Shown one piece after another: positions 8,338 through 19,600 of a DNA stretch of 61,088 bases. Position 1 is the stretch's first letter. Each line of letters begins with the position of its first letter. The stretch lies in NCBI GenBank assembly GCA_001662425.1, contig BDDC01000407.1, forward strand, positions 1 through 61,088, written 5' to 3'. The position numbers and the translations under genes are program-made. The DNA comes from Chlamydomonas sphaeroides (Eukaryota; Chlorophyta; Chlorophyceae; Chlamydomonadales; Chlamydomonadaceae). The notes below the pieces were generated by a model. That model was not told the DNA's origin, did no database searches, and saw only the letters and a program-made list of their open reading frames with translations.

Positions 8338-10977
8338 ATGGACTCTAGCGACGAAGGCAGCGAGGGCGGCCCTCGGCGCGCAAAGAGCCGGCGTCGAGGC
8401 GCTGCCGAGCCTGGTTGCAGGCAGCGGAAGCAGACGCGCTGGCAGGCATCCGAGCTCCAGCGGCTTGCCCAACTACACATGAAGATAGGGGGTCGCTGGG
8501 CCCAGCTGGGCAAGTTCCTTCGACGCAGTGACATCCAAGTCAAGGTGTGCCTCCCGAGGCCCAAATGAGGCCGATGCGGATTCGGAATTGTCGGTTGGCT
8601 TTTACAGCGCCGCAGCACTGGAGGCCGCCGTATGGGCGTCGTTTTGCTGCCAGATGCCTGCGTCGTGGGGTGGCGGCGGTGTCGGCAATTTCCTGGGCAG
8701 TGCCGACTGACGGGGTTGCGAATTCCCGCATCGCGTTTCGTCCTTGCTAAACAGCCTCCCTTCCGCGCCATGCCTCACGCCCGCTGCAGAACATCTTCCA
8801 TTCGGCAGAGCGGTCAAAGTCGGGCTTTCCGCGCTGCCCACTGCTTCGCCATTACGCCTTGGGCATCCGCGCCCTCGGCCTGGATGGCGCGGAGCTGCCG
8901 GAGGCCCGCGCGGCGGCGCTCGAGGCCGCACGGCGGGCCGTGCTAGACATCACAGACCCAAACAGCACCGGCGCGCCAGCATCGGACTCTGACGACCAGG
9001 ATGCCGCCTCGGCCTCCCCCGGGAGCGACCCGCCGGCTGCGCGCGTGCCGAACCCGGCGCCGCCCCCCGCCAGCCCCGCGCCCCGCCAGCGCCGCGCTTC
9101 CGCCGCCAGCAACAGCTCGGCCGGCGGCTGGGCTGGCGCCGCCGCCGCCGCGCCGGTCTGCCTAGGCAAGCGCCCAAGCGACGTCGAGTCCCAGCCCCGG
9201 CCGCAGCTGCACGGGCGCGGCCAGACCCAGCCGGCGTCGCCGCCGCCACGCAGCGATGGCGGCGTCGCCGCCGCCGCCGCCGCCCCCGACGTCGACAACG
9301 ATGACCTCTATCTTCTGGAGACGCTCCTGTCCGACGGCCCGGCGGCGCCGCCGCGGCTGCCGCCGCCGTCGGAGCTGTCCCAGCTCCGCCGTGCGCCACT
9401 CCACGCGGCTCGCGCCGCCGGCGCCGCCGGGGCGGCGGCGGCGCCGGCGCCGGCGCCGGCGCCGTTGGTCCTGCGGGGACGCTGGTCAGGTGAGGCTCAC
9501 CCGCCCCGCTTGGGCGAGCGCCTGACACGCCGCTCGAGCTCTTGAGCAGCCGAGGGCTGACACACGCATCCGCGGCGTCCCGCAGCGCCACGTGCCGCTC
9601 TCTCGGCGCACCTCCGCCTTCCGCTGCCCCTGCCGCTGGGACCCCCAGCTTCGCGTGCGGCTCTGCCCCTGACCGCCTTGCCCCCACACAACCCATGCCA
9701 CTTGCACAGAGGGCGACGCCACCACGGCGAGGAGCTGGCAACAGCAGCAGCAGCAGCAGCAGCTTGGCCCGGCGGCACCCAACGGCGCCGCCGTCGCCCA
9801 TCCCCACTTTGGCATCCCCACCTCGTCCTCGCTGCCGGCGGCGGCCTTCGGATGGCCCGCCGGCGCGACGGCGCCGATGGCCGCCGGCGCCTGGGCAGCT
9901 CCAGCCACCGTCGTCGCGTGGCCGCTGGCGCCGCCGCCAGCACCGGCTCGCTATCTCCAGTCATGGCAGCTGCCGCTGGCGCCGCCGCCAGCTGCGGCGC
10001 CGCCGCCACCGCCGTCGGCGTGGTGGGTCCCGCCGCCGCCGATGGCCGCCAGCGCGAGTGAGGCCTGGCGGTCCTGCGGCTCCGCCGCTGCGCCGGTCAC
10101 GGGCGGCGGCGGCATGGATTGGGAACTGGCCAGCGGCGAGGCCGCGTCACCCTTCACGGTGGCCTGCGGCAGCGCCGGCGGCACCAACGGCGCTGGCGGC
10201 GACGGCGACAGTCAGGATGACAACGCCCTGTCAGCGCTGTGGCAGCAGTACCTGGCGGAGGCTGACGAGGAGGCCGCGGCGGCGGGCCCCGGCGGCGCCG
10301 CTGCGCTGTCAGCGTCGGCGCTGGCGTCCGGCGGCGCCTTCGCGCCGCTGCAGGCCGACGCCAGCTCGCCGACGCCAGCGCCGTCGGCGGCGGCGGCGGC
10401 CGCCGCCGCGTGGCCGGGGCCGTGCGACGTCGCCCTGACGGCGGCGGCCGCCGCATGGCGTGCCTCGCTGTCGCGCGACGGCGGCCGCAGCTCTGCCGAC
10501 GGCGGCTGCCGCCCGCCGCCGCAGCTGCCGATGCCGATGCCCCTGGGGCTGTCCGAGCCCCACGCCGCCGCCGCGCCGCCGCCGCCGCCGCCGCCGCCGC
10601 AGCTGCAGCGGTCATCGTCCGTGTGGCACACCAACCTGCCCTCGTTGCCGGGTGCGCCGGCGGCCTCCGAGCCCATGCCGGCGCGCGCGGCGTCGCCGCC
10701 GACCGCTGCTGGCGCTGCTGCCGCCGCGTCCCTGCCAGCTGCCTACGGCGCCGGCGCCGGCGGCTTCGCAGCCGTCGGCGCCGCCGTGCCGGTCGGGTGG
10801 CAACCGGGCCCGAGCTGTGCGGCAGCGGCGCCGTCGGTCCCAAGCTTTGCGATGGGCTGGGCGCCCGCCGGGCCGGCGGCGGCTCCTGGTGGCGGCGGGG
10901 CTCCTGCCGTCGCGGCGCCGGCGCCGGCGGCGCAGCCTGGGGCTCCCGGCACGGGTTGGAGCTGGGCTTGGCCGTGA
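8338..10977 (+). CDS. Single-repeat Myb/SANT-like transcription regulator, 724 aa
   Basis: Probably a nuclear DNA-binding regulator. Exons are 8338-8544, 8790-9489 and 9710-10977 (TGA); phases 0 and 1 close. The N-terminus is acidic then basic (KSRRRG, a possible nuclear signal). One Myb-like repeat follows: Trp35 in QTRWQASELQRLAQLH, Trp54 in GGRWAQLGKFLRRS, then a third helix IQVKNIFHSAERS split by intron 1, with Phe72 where a third Trp would be expected. A conserved-looking PLLRHYALGIRALGLDGAELP follows. The rest (about residues 110-724) is low complexity: Ala/Pro/Gly-rich, a seven-Gln run at the start of exon 3, and long Ala and Pro runs, resembling an activation or disordered region. The start at 8338 is preferred over an in-frame ATG farther upstream because MDSSDEGSE begins the acidic leader. 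The target is unknown; a chromatin SANT protein is an alternative. Confidence 0.72.
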
Positions 10978-13900
10978 GTCGCCACGGCGCGGCGTGGCGT
11001 GGCTCGACCCGCGTGGTACGGCGCGGTACGACACGGCGAGCCGCGGTCGGGGACTGAGACGGCAGGTCTGGCCCATGTTGTGAGCGGAAGGGGCATGCGG
11101 TATGCCTGGCACGGTGCCGGCACGAGGCGTGGGCCCTCGGCGGCGCCGTTCGGCGACTGCCTGGGGTGCAGTGGTGTCGGAGGCGCACGCGCGCGGAGGG
11201 GCGCGGGAGCAGCGGGCGTGGTGGTGTGTGAGTCTTTGGGGAGGGGGCAGGGCGTCGCGAGCCTTGCGGCGGCGGCGGCGCGGCCGCACGTTGTGTGGTT
11301 TGCCGACGGCGCTGCGGTGGGGGCCGCTATTTGCAGCGACGCAAGAGAGAGCATCCTTTATCAGCGCCGACGGCCAGTTGGGGGTTGATGTACGGCATGA
11401 CGGCAGCGGTTACGGCATGGGCCCAAGCGGCTCATCACCATATATCATAACCATATCATTAGAGGTATCTCTGCGCAGGTGGCTCCGACAAGCTAAGCAT
11501 CCATCTATGGCATCGCGCATGCGCCGGCCTCCGCCCTGCAGGCCCCGGCCGGCGCCGCCGCCGGGGCTGGGGCGCTGGGAGTGCGGCTGCCAAGTCTATA
11601 CAGCCGGCCTGCTGTGCCGGGGAGGGGCGCCAGCGCTGGGCTAACGAGCCACGTGTGGAGCACAAGAGACGAGACGGGGATGTACGGCAACCAAGGCCTG
11701 TGTGAGCGGCGGTTGGTTTGGGACGGTGCACAGATGGTTTGGGCAGGTTGGTGACACACAGCAGTGCCGTACGGCAGGGCACGGTACGCATGCTGTGAAA
11801 GGAACAGGATGCGGCGGCGGCCGCGGTGGCGCTTGGAGCGCAGGTATGAACGATATACTTTGGTCGGGTGCGGTGCACGCAAGGACCCTAGGACGTCGCC
11901 GATCTTGGAGCTGCTCCCGGCCGCGCTGCAAGCGCCCGTGCCTGTGTATGAACACAGTAGGGTAGCGAACGCGTGTGTTTACAAATAGGCAACATGTGTG
12001 TGCTGTGCGCGCGTGTGTGCTGCTGCCAGGGGCTGCTCTGAGCGCCCGCGCCCAATGTGCGCGTGTGCGCGTACGTACCGGCACATGCCGTGGCGCGAGC
12101 CAGCGGCACGTCAGACCCATGTTGCGCGTGTCGTGCAGCGCGTCCTTCCCTGTGTCGGCACCGTACGGCATCCCTACGGCAGGGCATACGGCGCCAGCTC
12201 CACGTCCGCTGCATCGGCCGGGCTGGCGAGCACGGTGGCAGTGCGGCGACCGCCACGCGGCCCTGCTCGTGAAGGGCAGGGGCCGTGGCCTCGTGCGCGG
12301 CTGTGCGCTGCTGTGGTGATGCAGCGATGCAGACCCGCGGGTCCGCGCATGGAGGGGCGCGGGCCCCGTGCACCACTGTCGCATTGGAAGCCGAGGGGCT
12401 GGCCGCGGCGCCAGGCCCCGGCTTTATGCTGTGGCTTTCGGCTAGGTGCGGAGAGCGGCCGAGGCCGACTAGCGCGCTGTACAATAAATACGTACTTAAG
12501 CTGCCTGGCGGGATACCAGGCCGGCTGGACCGGGGGGCCGGTGCCATGGACGAGCACAGGGCTCCTCGCCTGCTGCTCCGGGGTCTTTCACGACACGAAT
12601 TCTTGGCCCGCGGTGCTGGCACAGCAGACAGCACCGCGGCGGACGCCGGCGCGCCGCGTGTGCGGGGGCACCGCCGGGTCCTGAACTTTGCGGCTGCACG
12701 AGGAGCAGGGCCCAATAAGATGTAGCGAGGCGCGAGGACATGGTTTCGTAGGCCTGCTGGGAGCAGGGCGGTGGAGGCGGGGCGCCAAAGGTGTGTGTAT
12801 CAAGAACCGGCGCCGATACGAAATTTGCGAGCTGAGGGGCATGCGGCCAAGGTCGCGGAGTATGGCGCGCTATCGCTCGCAGGCGGTGAGGTCGCAGCAT
12901 CGGATAGGGTGGGGTGTGCGGGTGGCGGAATGCGGCGGGCGCGGGGCGGTGGGCGCTGGGTGAGGGGCGGTGGGTTGCCGGAGGCTTATGGAAGCCCCTG
13001 CTTCCTGCTTCCAGGCTGCTCCTGCGCTGGCGCCAGCGCCGGCACGGCGCACGAGCTGCGCGGCCGGCGGTGGGGCGCATACTTATGTGTGTGTGTTCAA
13101 CTTTTCCTTCCGAAATGTGTGTATGTGCATGTGTCAGGAGGGCCGCCGGGACTCTGCAAAGGATGCAAGGCTGTGCGTCTTCATCTGCGGCGGTAGCGCA
13201 ACGTTGGTTGACCACATCAGGCCAGGCAGGCCTCGCGCACACTCCGCTGCACGGAGCGCCGTGCTGGGGTGCGTCCCCAGCCGCATCCCTCCAGGCGCGT
13301 GCGGCGCCCTCCTCCCTTCCCTTTTCGAGGGCACCCAATAAGCGGTAGTGGCGGACTGGCAGTCCCTTCTGGCATCACTGCATTCGGGGCTGTGGCAAGG
13401 GACCAACGACTTGCGCGCTGGTCTGCAGTAGGGCCGTGGCAAGGCAGCGCGTGGCGCGCTGCTGGCAGCGGCCGCGGCCGCGAGCAGTAGCGGAAGCCTT
13501 CAATCAATCATTCTAGTAATACGCAGGCTTGAGCCTAGGGGGCGCCGTTGATGTACCAGTTGCTCACCGCCGTCGGGAGCGCTGCGGCGGCCGTACAGCC
13601 GGCCGCGGGGCCGTGTGTCTACACAATCCAATTGCGCGGTGCGGCGCAGTGGCGTGTGTGTTTTCCGGGGGGTTGTGTGCCGCAGACAGGAGGCCCCCAC
13701 TCGCCAATCTTCACGGACGGCGCGAACCCAGCCTGGGCAAGAAATAGCGAGGCGTGGGGCGCGGCTTTGGCAGATGTTGTAACGTTGCGTGATGGGTTAC
13801 AAGAGCAGTTGTATCAGCCGACAGCCTCTCGTCTCGGGCTTCACTATTCATTAGAATAGGCGCCGGGCGGTGCAGCTGCCGGCCCGCCCGCGCTTCTGCT

Positions 13901-14642
13901 CACAGCCGTCCTCAGCGCTCCCTATAGTCTCCACTCCGGCCCCCATATCAGGGCGAGACGCAGATCTTGTTGCATACACTGCTTGTATGCTAACGATACA
14001 AAGCAGCCGCCAGAGACCCGTGGCGCCGCATACATAGCAGTACAAGCGGCGGGGCGCCTGCGCCACCGCCGAATCGCTCAAACCTCGCCTGCTGTCGCCG
14101 CCCACGTCTCCCATTCCCGCTCACGTCCCCCCAGCCATATTTTGTGCTTGTAAGGCATGGCCTGCACGCGCTCTTCCCCCGACCCACATGCCCAACCGCC
14201 CGACCCACATCAAGCGCCGGCCCGCGCCAACCCCTCTTCATGCCGCCGGCGCTGGCGCTTTCCCCCCACGCCTGGCACCTAGGGCGGCTGGCAAGCAGCA
14301 GGCCCCTACCTCGCCTGGCCCGCTGTTGTTATCCACCCAGACCAGCACCCTGCCAGGTCTCGGCACGCCCTGGCCTGGCCGTAGTGCAGCATACTCCTGG
14401 TGAGCCGCGGTTCCTCAGCACCACAGGCCCCGCTGCTCCACCCACGGCGGCCGTGGGGCTGCAAGACGCGGCGCCTTGACCGCCGGGCGCCATGTCGCCA
14501 CAGCCGAACGTCCCGGCTTCTGCTGCGAGCAGCCGTAGCGGCGCCTCTGCGGCCTGCCTGGCGCAGCAGCACAGGTCTGTGCTCTGCCCAGCGCCCAGGC
14601 TCCTGCGCGACCTGCTCTGCCCAGCAAACGTACTCGCGTCCA
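10978..14642. other. Long intergenic stretch without a supported gene
   Basis: About 3.7 kb between the convergent Myb gene and the minus-strand 14643 gene; it must include both 3' UTRs. It holds GT/TG-rich tracts near 12000 and 13090-13130, many copies of CGTACGG-type words, and an AT-rich patch at 11440-11465. Open frames of 100-280 codons on either strand lack domains and splice continuity. TGTAA occurs near 13776 (plus) and TTACA near 13797. The small frame at 13548-13859 (103 codons) is noted but not supported. Confidence 0.5.
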
Positions 14643-15386
14643 TCACCACTGCGAAGCCATTGCGAACGCAAGGATGGGCACAGTGGCCGCGAGGTAGAGC
14701 AGCGCCAGGCTCACGATCTCGTCGTCGTGCCGCGCCGCCGCCTTGCCGCCCGCCGCGCCGCTGCCTACGGCGCCCTGCTGCCGCCGGTAGCGCAGCCACG
14801 CGTCTACGGCGCGGTTGTAGGCAACGGGGTCCGAGGAGCCGTCGGGCGGGCCGGGCGGCGGCACGAACCCTGGCCCGGTCTTGCCCGCGCGGCGCTGCAG
14901 GTCGGCCCAGAGCTCGGGGTTGGTGGCGAGCAGGTCGCGGAGCTCGGGATCGGAGCGGAGCAGGGGCTCGGCCCAGGAGGGAGGCGCGGGGCTGGCGCGC
15001 GGGGGCGGGGGAGGCGGGGGCGGGGGAGGCGGACGGGGGAGGTTGGGGCCGGAGGCGGTGCGGCGTCGGGGTGCGGCGGTGCCGGGCGGAGGCGGTGGGG
15101 GAGGGGGAGGGGGCAGCTGGCCGGGCGCGGCGCGGCCGGTGGGGGAGGGGGCGTCGGGGCCTAGCGCGGGCCAGCGCCAGCGGCTCTGCTCAAAGAGAAG
15201 GTCGGAGGGCGTGGGCGAAGGCGGGGGAGGGGCCGGGCCGGCGTTGGCGTTATCGCTGCGGCGCCCCGCGCCGGCCGCGACAGCCCGGCGGCCGCCGAGC
15301 GACGGAGCGTAAGGGCAGGGCTGTGCGCTGGCGAGCGTCCTGCCAGAGGTGGAAGGCCCTAGCCCCGCGCAGCAGCTACTCGCCAT
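14643..15386 (-). CDS. Proline-rich protein with C-terminal membrane anchor, 247 aa
   Basis: A single-exon frame from ATG at 15386 to TGA at 14643; not recognised. The N-terminus (MASSCCAGLGPSTSGRTLAS) is Ser/Ala/Thr-rich with no acidic residues for about 45 residues, as in an algal organelle transit peptide. Two polyproline runs follow (about residues 90-103 and 117-130). Then comes a compact charged segment with SDPELRDLLATNPELWADL at about 145-165 and AYNRAVDAWLRYRRQ at about 190-205. The protein ends with a hydrophobic segment, SLALLYLAATVPILAFAM, a likely tail anchor. Evidence that it is real: a Met start, a sensible composition gradient, helical segments with regular spacing, and a terminal TM not expected by chance. 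A plastid or mitochondrial membrane-anchored scaffold is an inference only. Confidence 0.6.
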   Translation of the reverse strand: MASSCCAGLGPSTSGRTLASAQPCPYAPSLGGRRAVAAGAGRRSDNANAGPAPPPPSPTPSDLLFEQSRWRWPALGPDAPSPTGRAAPGQLPPPPPPPPPPGTAAPRRRTASGPNLPRPPPPPPPPPPPRASPAPPSWAEPLLRSDPELRDLLATNPELWADLQRRAGKTGPGFVPPPGPPDGSSDPVAYNRAVDAWLRYRRQQGAVGSGAAGGKAAARHDDEIVSLALLYLAATVPILAFAMASQW

Positions 15387-15774
15387 TGCCTTAAGCTAGC
15401 TGCGCCTTGGAGCGACTCAGCTCCGTTGCCAGGCGCTACTATGGCGTTGTCGGAGCAAGGTCAGGACGGCAGGTAGGCAAGTAGGGCGCAAGGAACGGGT
15501 CGTAATTGGCCCAGGTCTCTTGATAGGGCTCGCCTGTATTGGAGTGCGGTGCGATGAGGAGCATACATAAGCGTGTTATTACGTGTGGATTCGGGTGTTG
15601 GGCTCCTTTGTACCATTGTAAATCGCCCACGGCCCCCAGCCCCCCACGCGACAGTCCCCCATGCTCCCAGTCGGTCGACAACCTATGCATCGTATTTGAG
15701 AAACATTGTGATGCCTATCAATTACCCGAGCGAAATGCAACATCGTTGACCACGGCGCGTGGGAAGCGCATGTC
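15387..15774. other. Divergent promoter region, 14643 gene / fusion gene
   Basis: A 388-bp spacer between the divergent starts at 15386 (minus) and 15775 (plus). It is AT-richer than its surroundings around 15530-15730. No clear TATA element is visible. It probably serves both genes. Confidence 0.5.
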
Positions 15775-16573
15775 ATGGAGTTCGCGAGACCGGACGTGCT
15801 TGAGGCCTTTCTGCACGGCCATGTTTACGACGAGCTGAAGGTGTGAGCCGAAGCCCTGCGGCCCATCCTCGCTACCCAACCCTCCACACGCCCCACGCCC
15901 CTCCTCACGCCCCGCGTCCCCCGCGCAGGCGTCTGGCGTGTGCGGAGCCACCGTCTGCCTGGCCAGGGCGGGCCGCGCGCCTTTCTCACTGCCCCTCGTT
16001 TTCGGGTGAGCTCCCTGCCCAGCAAAGCAGCCCGCCAGCCTGTCACGCCCACGCCCACCCCGCCTGCCCGCCCAAACCCGCCCCCCCAACCCCTTGCTCC
16101 CCCGGCTCCAGCTTCCAAGACCCCCCGACGGGCACGCCCGTTGACCCCTCGTCCTCCCTGTTTGACCTTGGGGGCTGCGCGAAGCTGCTGGCAGCCGTGG
16201 CGCTGCTCCGGCTCCTGCAGGTGCGGGCGCCGGGCCCTGCCTCGACCTGTGGGCTCGCATGGGCCGCGCCCCGAGCAGCGGGCACGGCAAGACCAGCGCG
16301 TGCGGCGCCGCGCCGGCCCCTGCCAGCGCCATCTGCTGACCACAGCCACCCGCTGCTGACCAGCGCCTTGCGGCGCAGCGCCGACGCCGCGACCGCCACC
16401 CGAGCTCCGCCGAACCCCTAGCCGCGTGCCGCATGCGTGCCGCACATTGGCCGCCCTGCATCCACACGGACTGAAGGCAGGGGTAGAGCGCACCTGATCG
16501 CACCCCTCTGGTGGTGGCGGCGGTGAGAGGCCACCTACGCGTTCCCAGCGCCCCAAGCCCTTGCGGAGACTTG

Positions 16574-16613
<40 letters not shown>

Positions 16614-19600
16614 GGGCGACCGCGCCGCCCCCTCGCCGGGCGCGCGCCCGCCCAGCGCGCCCCCGCACGCGTCCCTCCCTGCTCCCTGGCGGCCGACGTC
16701 GCCGCTGCCGCCTCACTTCCCCCGCGCCTCGCTGCTCAGGAGGGCGGCGTCAGCGTGGCGACAGACGTCAACGCGCTGCTGCCCCATGGCCTGAGGGTGG
16801 GTGCGTGGATGGGTGGCGCGGCTTTCCAGGTTGCACCCGTGCGTACATCTCGCTGGCCTGCAGCCACACGGCACGAAGGGGCATTGCACGGGCATTGCAC
16901 GGGCATTGCACGGGCATTGCACGGGCATTGCACGGCGGCTGTCGGCCCCCGCTGTCCCTTGGCACCCTCCCCTCACAGCTGGGCACCTGGGCTGTCTCAT
17001 TGGCTGTGTTTGGGGGCCAGCACAGCCACCACCTGCGCTGCATACTCCCCGGCTCCCCTCGCCTCAACAGGTCGACACCTCGGTCTTCGGACCTGTGACA
17101 CTGCAGCACCTGCTCACACACACCTCGGGCCTGGCATCACGGCGCCCCTCAGCCCGCGACGCTGCGCGCGCCGGCAGCGCCGACGGCGCTGGCGAGGACG
17201 ATGGCGGCGGCGGCGGCGGCGGAGGAGGTTCGCGCGCGGCATCGGCAGGCGGGCGGGGCCCAGCACAGGACGATGGCGGCGCGGAGCGTATGGTGGGTGG
17301 GGGTTGGGAGGGGCGCTCGGAGGTTCCTACAGCCCGGACAGCTACCGCTGCCTTCCGCAAGAAGGCAAGCCGGCGTCGTGCCCAAACCCCGGGCCCAGGC
17401 CGCCGCGCCACCGGGCAGCTGGCGTCGTGCCCCAAACCCACGCCCACCCCTGCCTGGCACCGCCCGCCCCGCTGCAGCCGCTGAGCCCCCAGCCGCCGTC
17501 CTCTGACCGACCACCCCAGCTCATCAGCCCGGGCCCCGCGCACCGCTTCTCGCGGCGCTCAGAGGGTCCCGCCGGTGCAGCTGGCGCCCCGCCCGGGCCG
17601 GGGCCAGGGACGGCGCCCGGAGCCGGGGGTGCAGCCGGCGGCGCCGAAGGGGAGCCGCCGCGCATGCCGCCGCCGCCGCCAGCGCCGGTGCCGCCGCCGG
17701 CGGCTCCGCCGCCGCCGGTGCCGCCGATCATGGTGCCGTCGCCGTCGCCGTCGCTGATGCCCGGGGCGCTGACCCTGCAAGTGCTGGATGAGGTGGGCGT
17801 GGGCGTTGCGGTTGGATGTTTTAGGCGTTGCGCGCACCGCCGCTGGGCACCGGCCGGGCTGTACCTGCAGCTGTTGGCGCTGGGTGGCAACGGGGGAGGC
17901 ACGGCCGCGCCTCGGCCTGGGGGGGGGGGGAACACGGCCGCAGCGGCGGCGGGGGCAGGCTGGCAGCCTGGGGGGGGGGCCCNNNNNNNNNNNNNNNNNN
18001 NNNNNNNNNNNNNNNNNNNNNNNNNNNNNNNNNNNNNNNNNNNNNNNNNNNNNNNNNNNNNNNNNNNNNNNNNNNNNNNNNNNNNNNNNNNNNNNNNNNN
18101 NNNNNNNNNNNNNNNNNNNNNNNNNNNNNNNNNNNNNNNNNNNNNNNNNNNNNNNNNNNNNNNNNNNNNNNNNNNNNNNNNNNNNNNNNNNNNNNNNNNN
18201 NNNNNNNNNNNNNNNNNNNNNNNNNNNNNNNNNNNNNNNNNNNNNNNNNNNNNNNNNNNNNNNNNNNNNNNNNNNNNNNNNNNNNNNNNNNNNNNNNNNN
18301 NNNNNNNNNNNNNNNNNNNNNNNNNTCGTGGTTCCGTGGTGGGAGCCACGGTGTGCACGTCCGCACCCAACCCGACTGCCCCTGCGGTCGCGGCCCTTGA
18401 CGACGGCGCCCTGACGCCGCCGCGACCCGACAGGAGCCTACGGCCGTGATGTCGTACCTACTTGAGGCCCGGCCGTACGGCGCCAAGCCCCCGGGCGCTT
18501 ACAGGTACGTGCCGTACCCGTGCCCGTACACGTGCGGCACATCCGTTCAGCTCCTGCCGTACGTCCGTGCCCGCCGTACGCGTAGGCCGCACGACATTGA
18601 CTTCTGGCTCATCGGCGCCGTGATCGAGGCGCTGTCCGGCCTGCCGTACGAATGCTACGTACGGGAGACCCTGCTGGACCCGATGGGCGTGCAGCTGCCT
18701 TCGCCGTCGCCGTCGCCCAGCAGCACCGCCGGCGGCGGCGATGCCGCCGACGGATCGCCGCCGCCGCCCGAGGTTTGGTGCTACGCCCTGCGGCAAGGGC
18801 GGACGGGGGCGGCGGGCGGCGGGGCCGGCGTTGAGGGCGGGCAGCAAGACCGCCCCCGCGCGCGGCGCGACGGATGCGACGATGGCGGCAGCGACGACGA
18901 CGACGGCGGCGGCGGTGGGCCGAGCCCGCTGCCCGCCGGCGACAGGTGCGGGATCCTTCCGGCCCTGGCCCTCCTGCCTTGCGTTCCCCGCCCCAACGTA
19001 CAGCCCAACTGCCCTCCCTCGAAGCGCCTCCCCCTGCCGCCAGTGGACCCGCACGCTGCCGCCGCCGCCGACCAACCATGCTGCCCTACCGGCCCTCCGC
19101 CTGCGGCGCCCTCTGCCCACCGCACACCCTTGGCCGTCCCCGTGCCCGCCCCGCTGGCCTGTGCCCGTGGCCCTACACCTGCCGGTGCTGAGCCCACCAA
19201 CACCACCCCCCGACCACGCAGCTGCACCCCAACCGAAGGAGGCATGTCGTTGCGCCGATACCCGCCGCCGCCACTCACGCCCGCCGGCGGCCTGGCGCTG
19301 CCTCCGGCGGACCTGGCGCTGCTGCTCGCGGCTCTGACCGCCGACCCTTCGGACCGGCCCGGCACGGCAAAGGAGGACGCCGCCGCTGCGGCAGGCGGCG
19401 GCGGAGGTGCAGGAGGCGTGGTGGGGCGGGCGCTGATCAATGGTGCGTGTTTGGGCTTCGGTTTGGGGCCATAGGCGTGTGTTGCAGGCCTTGATCACCC
19501 TTTGGGCCAGGAACCGCTTTTGCCATTTTGCGAACGCCAGCCTGCGCCTGCCGCGTTCGGTTGGCCTCGTACGGGGCCGTGGTGTCGTACCTGCCTCGTA

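Noticed and set aside
13548..13859. 103-codon plus-strand frame (MYQLLTAVG start)
   Set aside because: The composition is moderately protein-like and TGTAA lies within it, but there is no domain, no splice context and no homologue I recognise. It may be chance.
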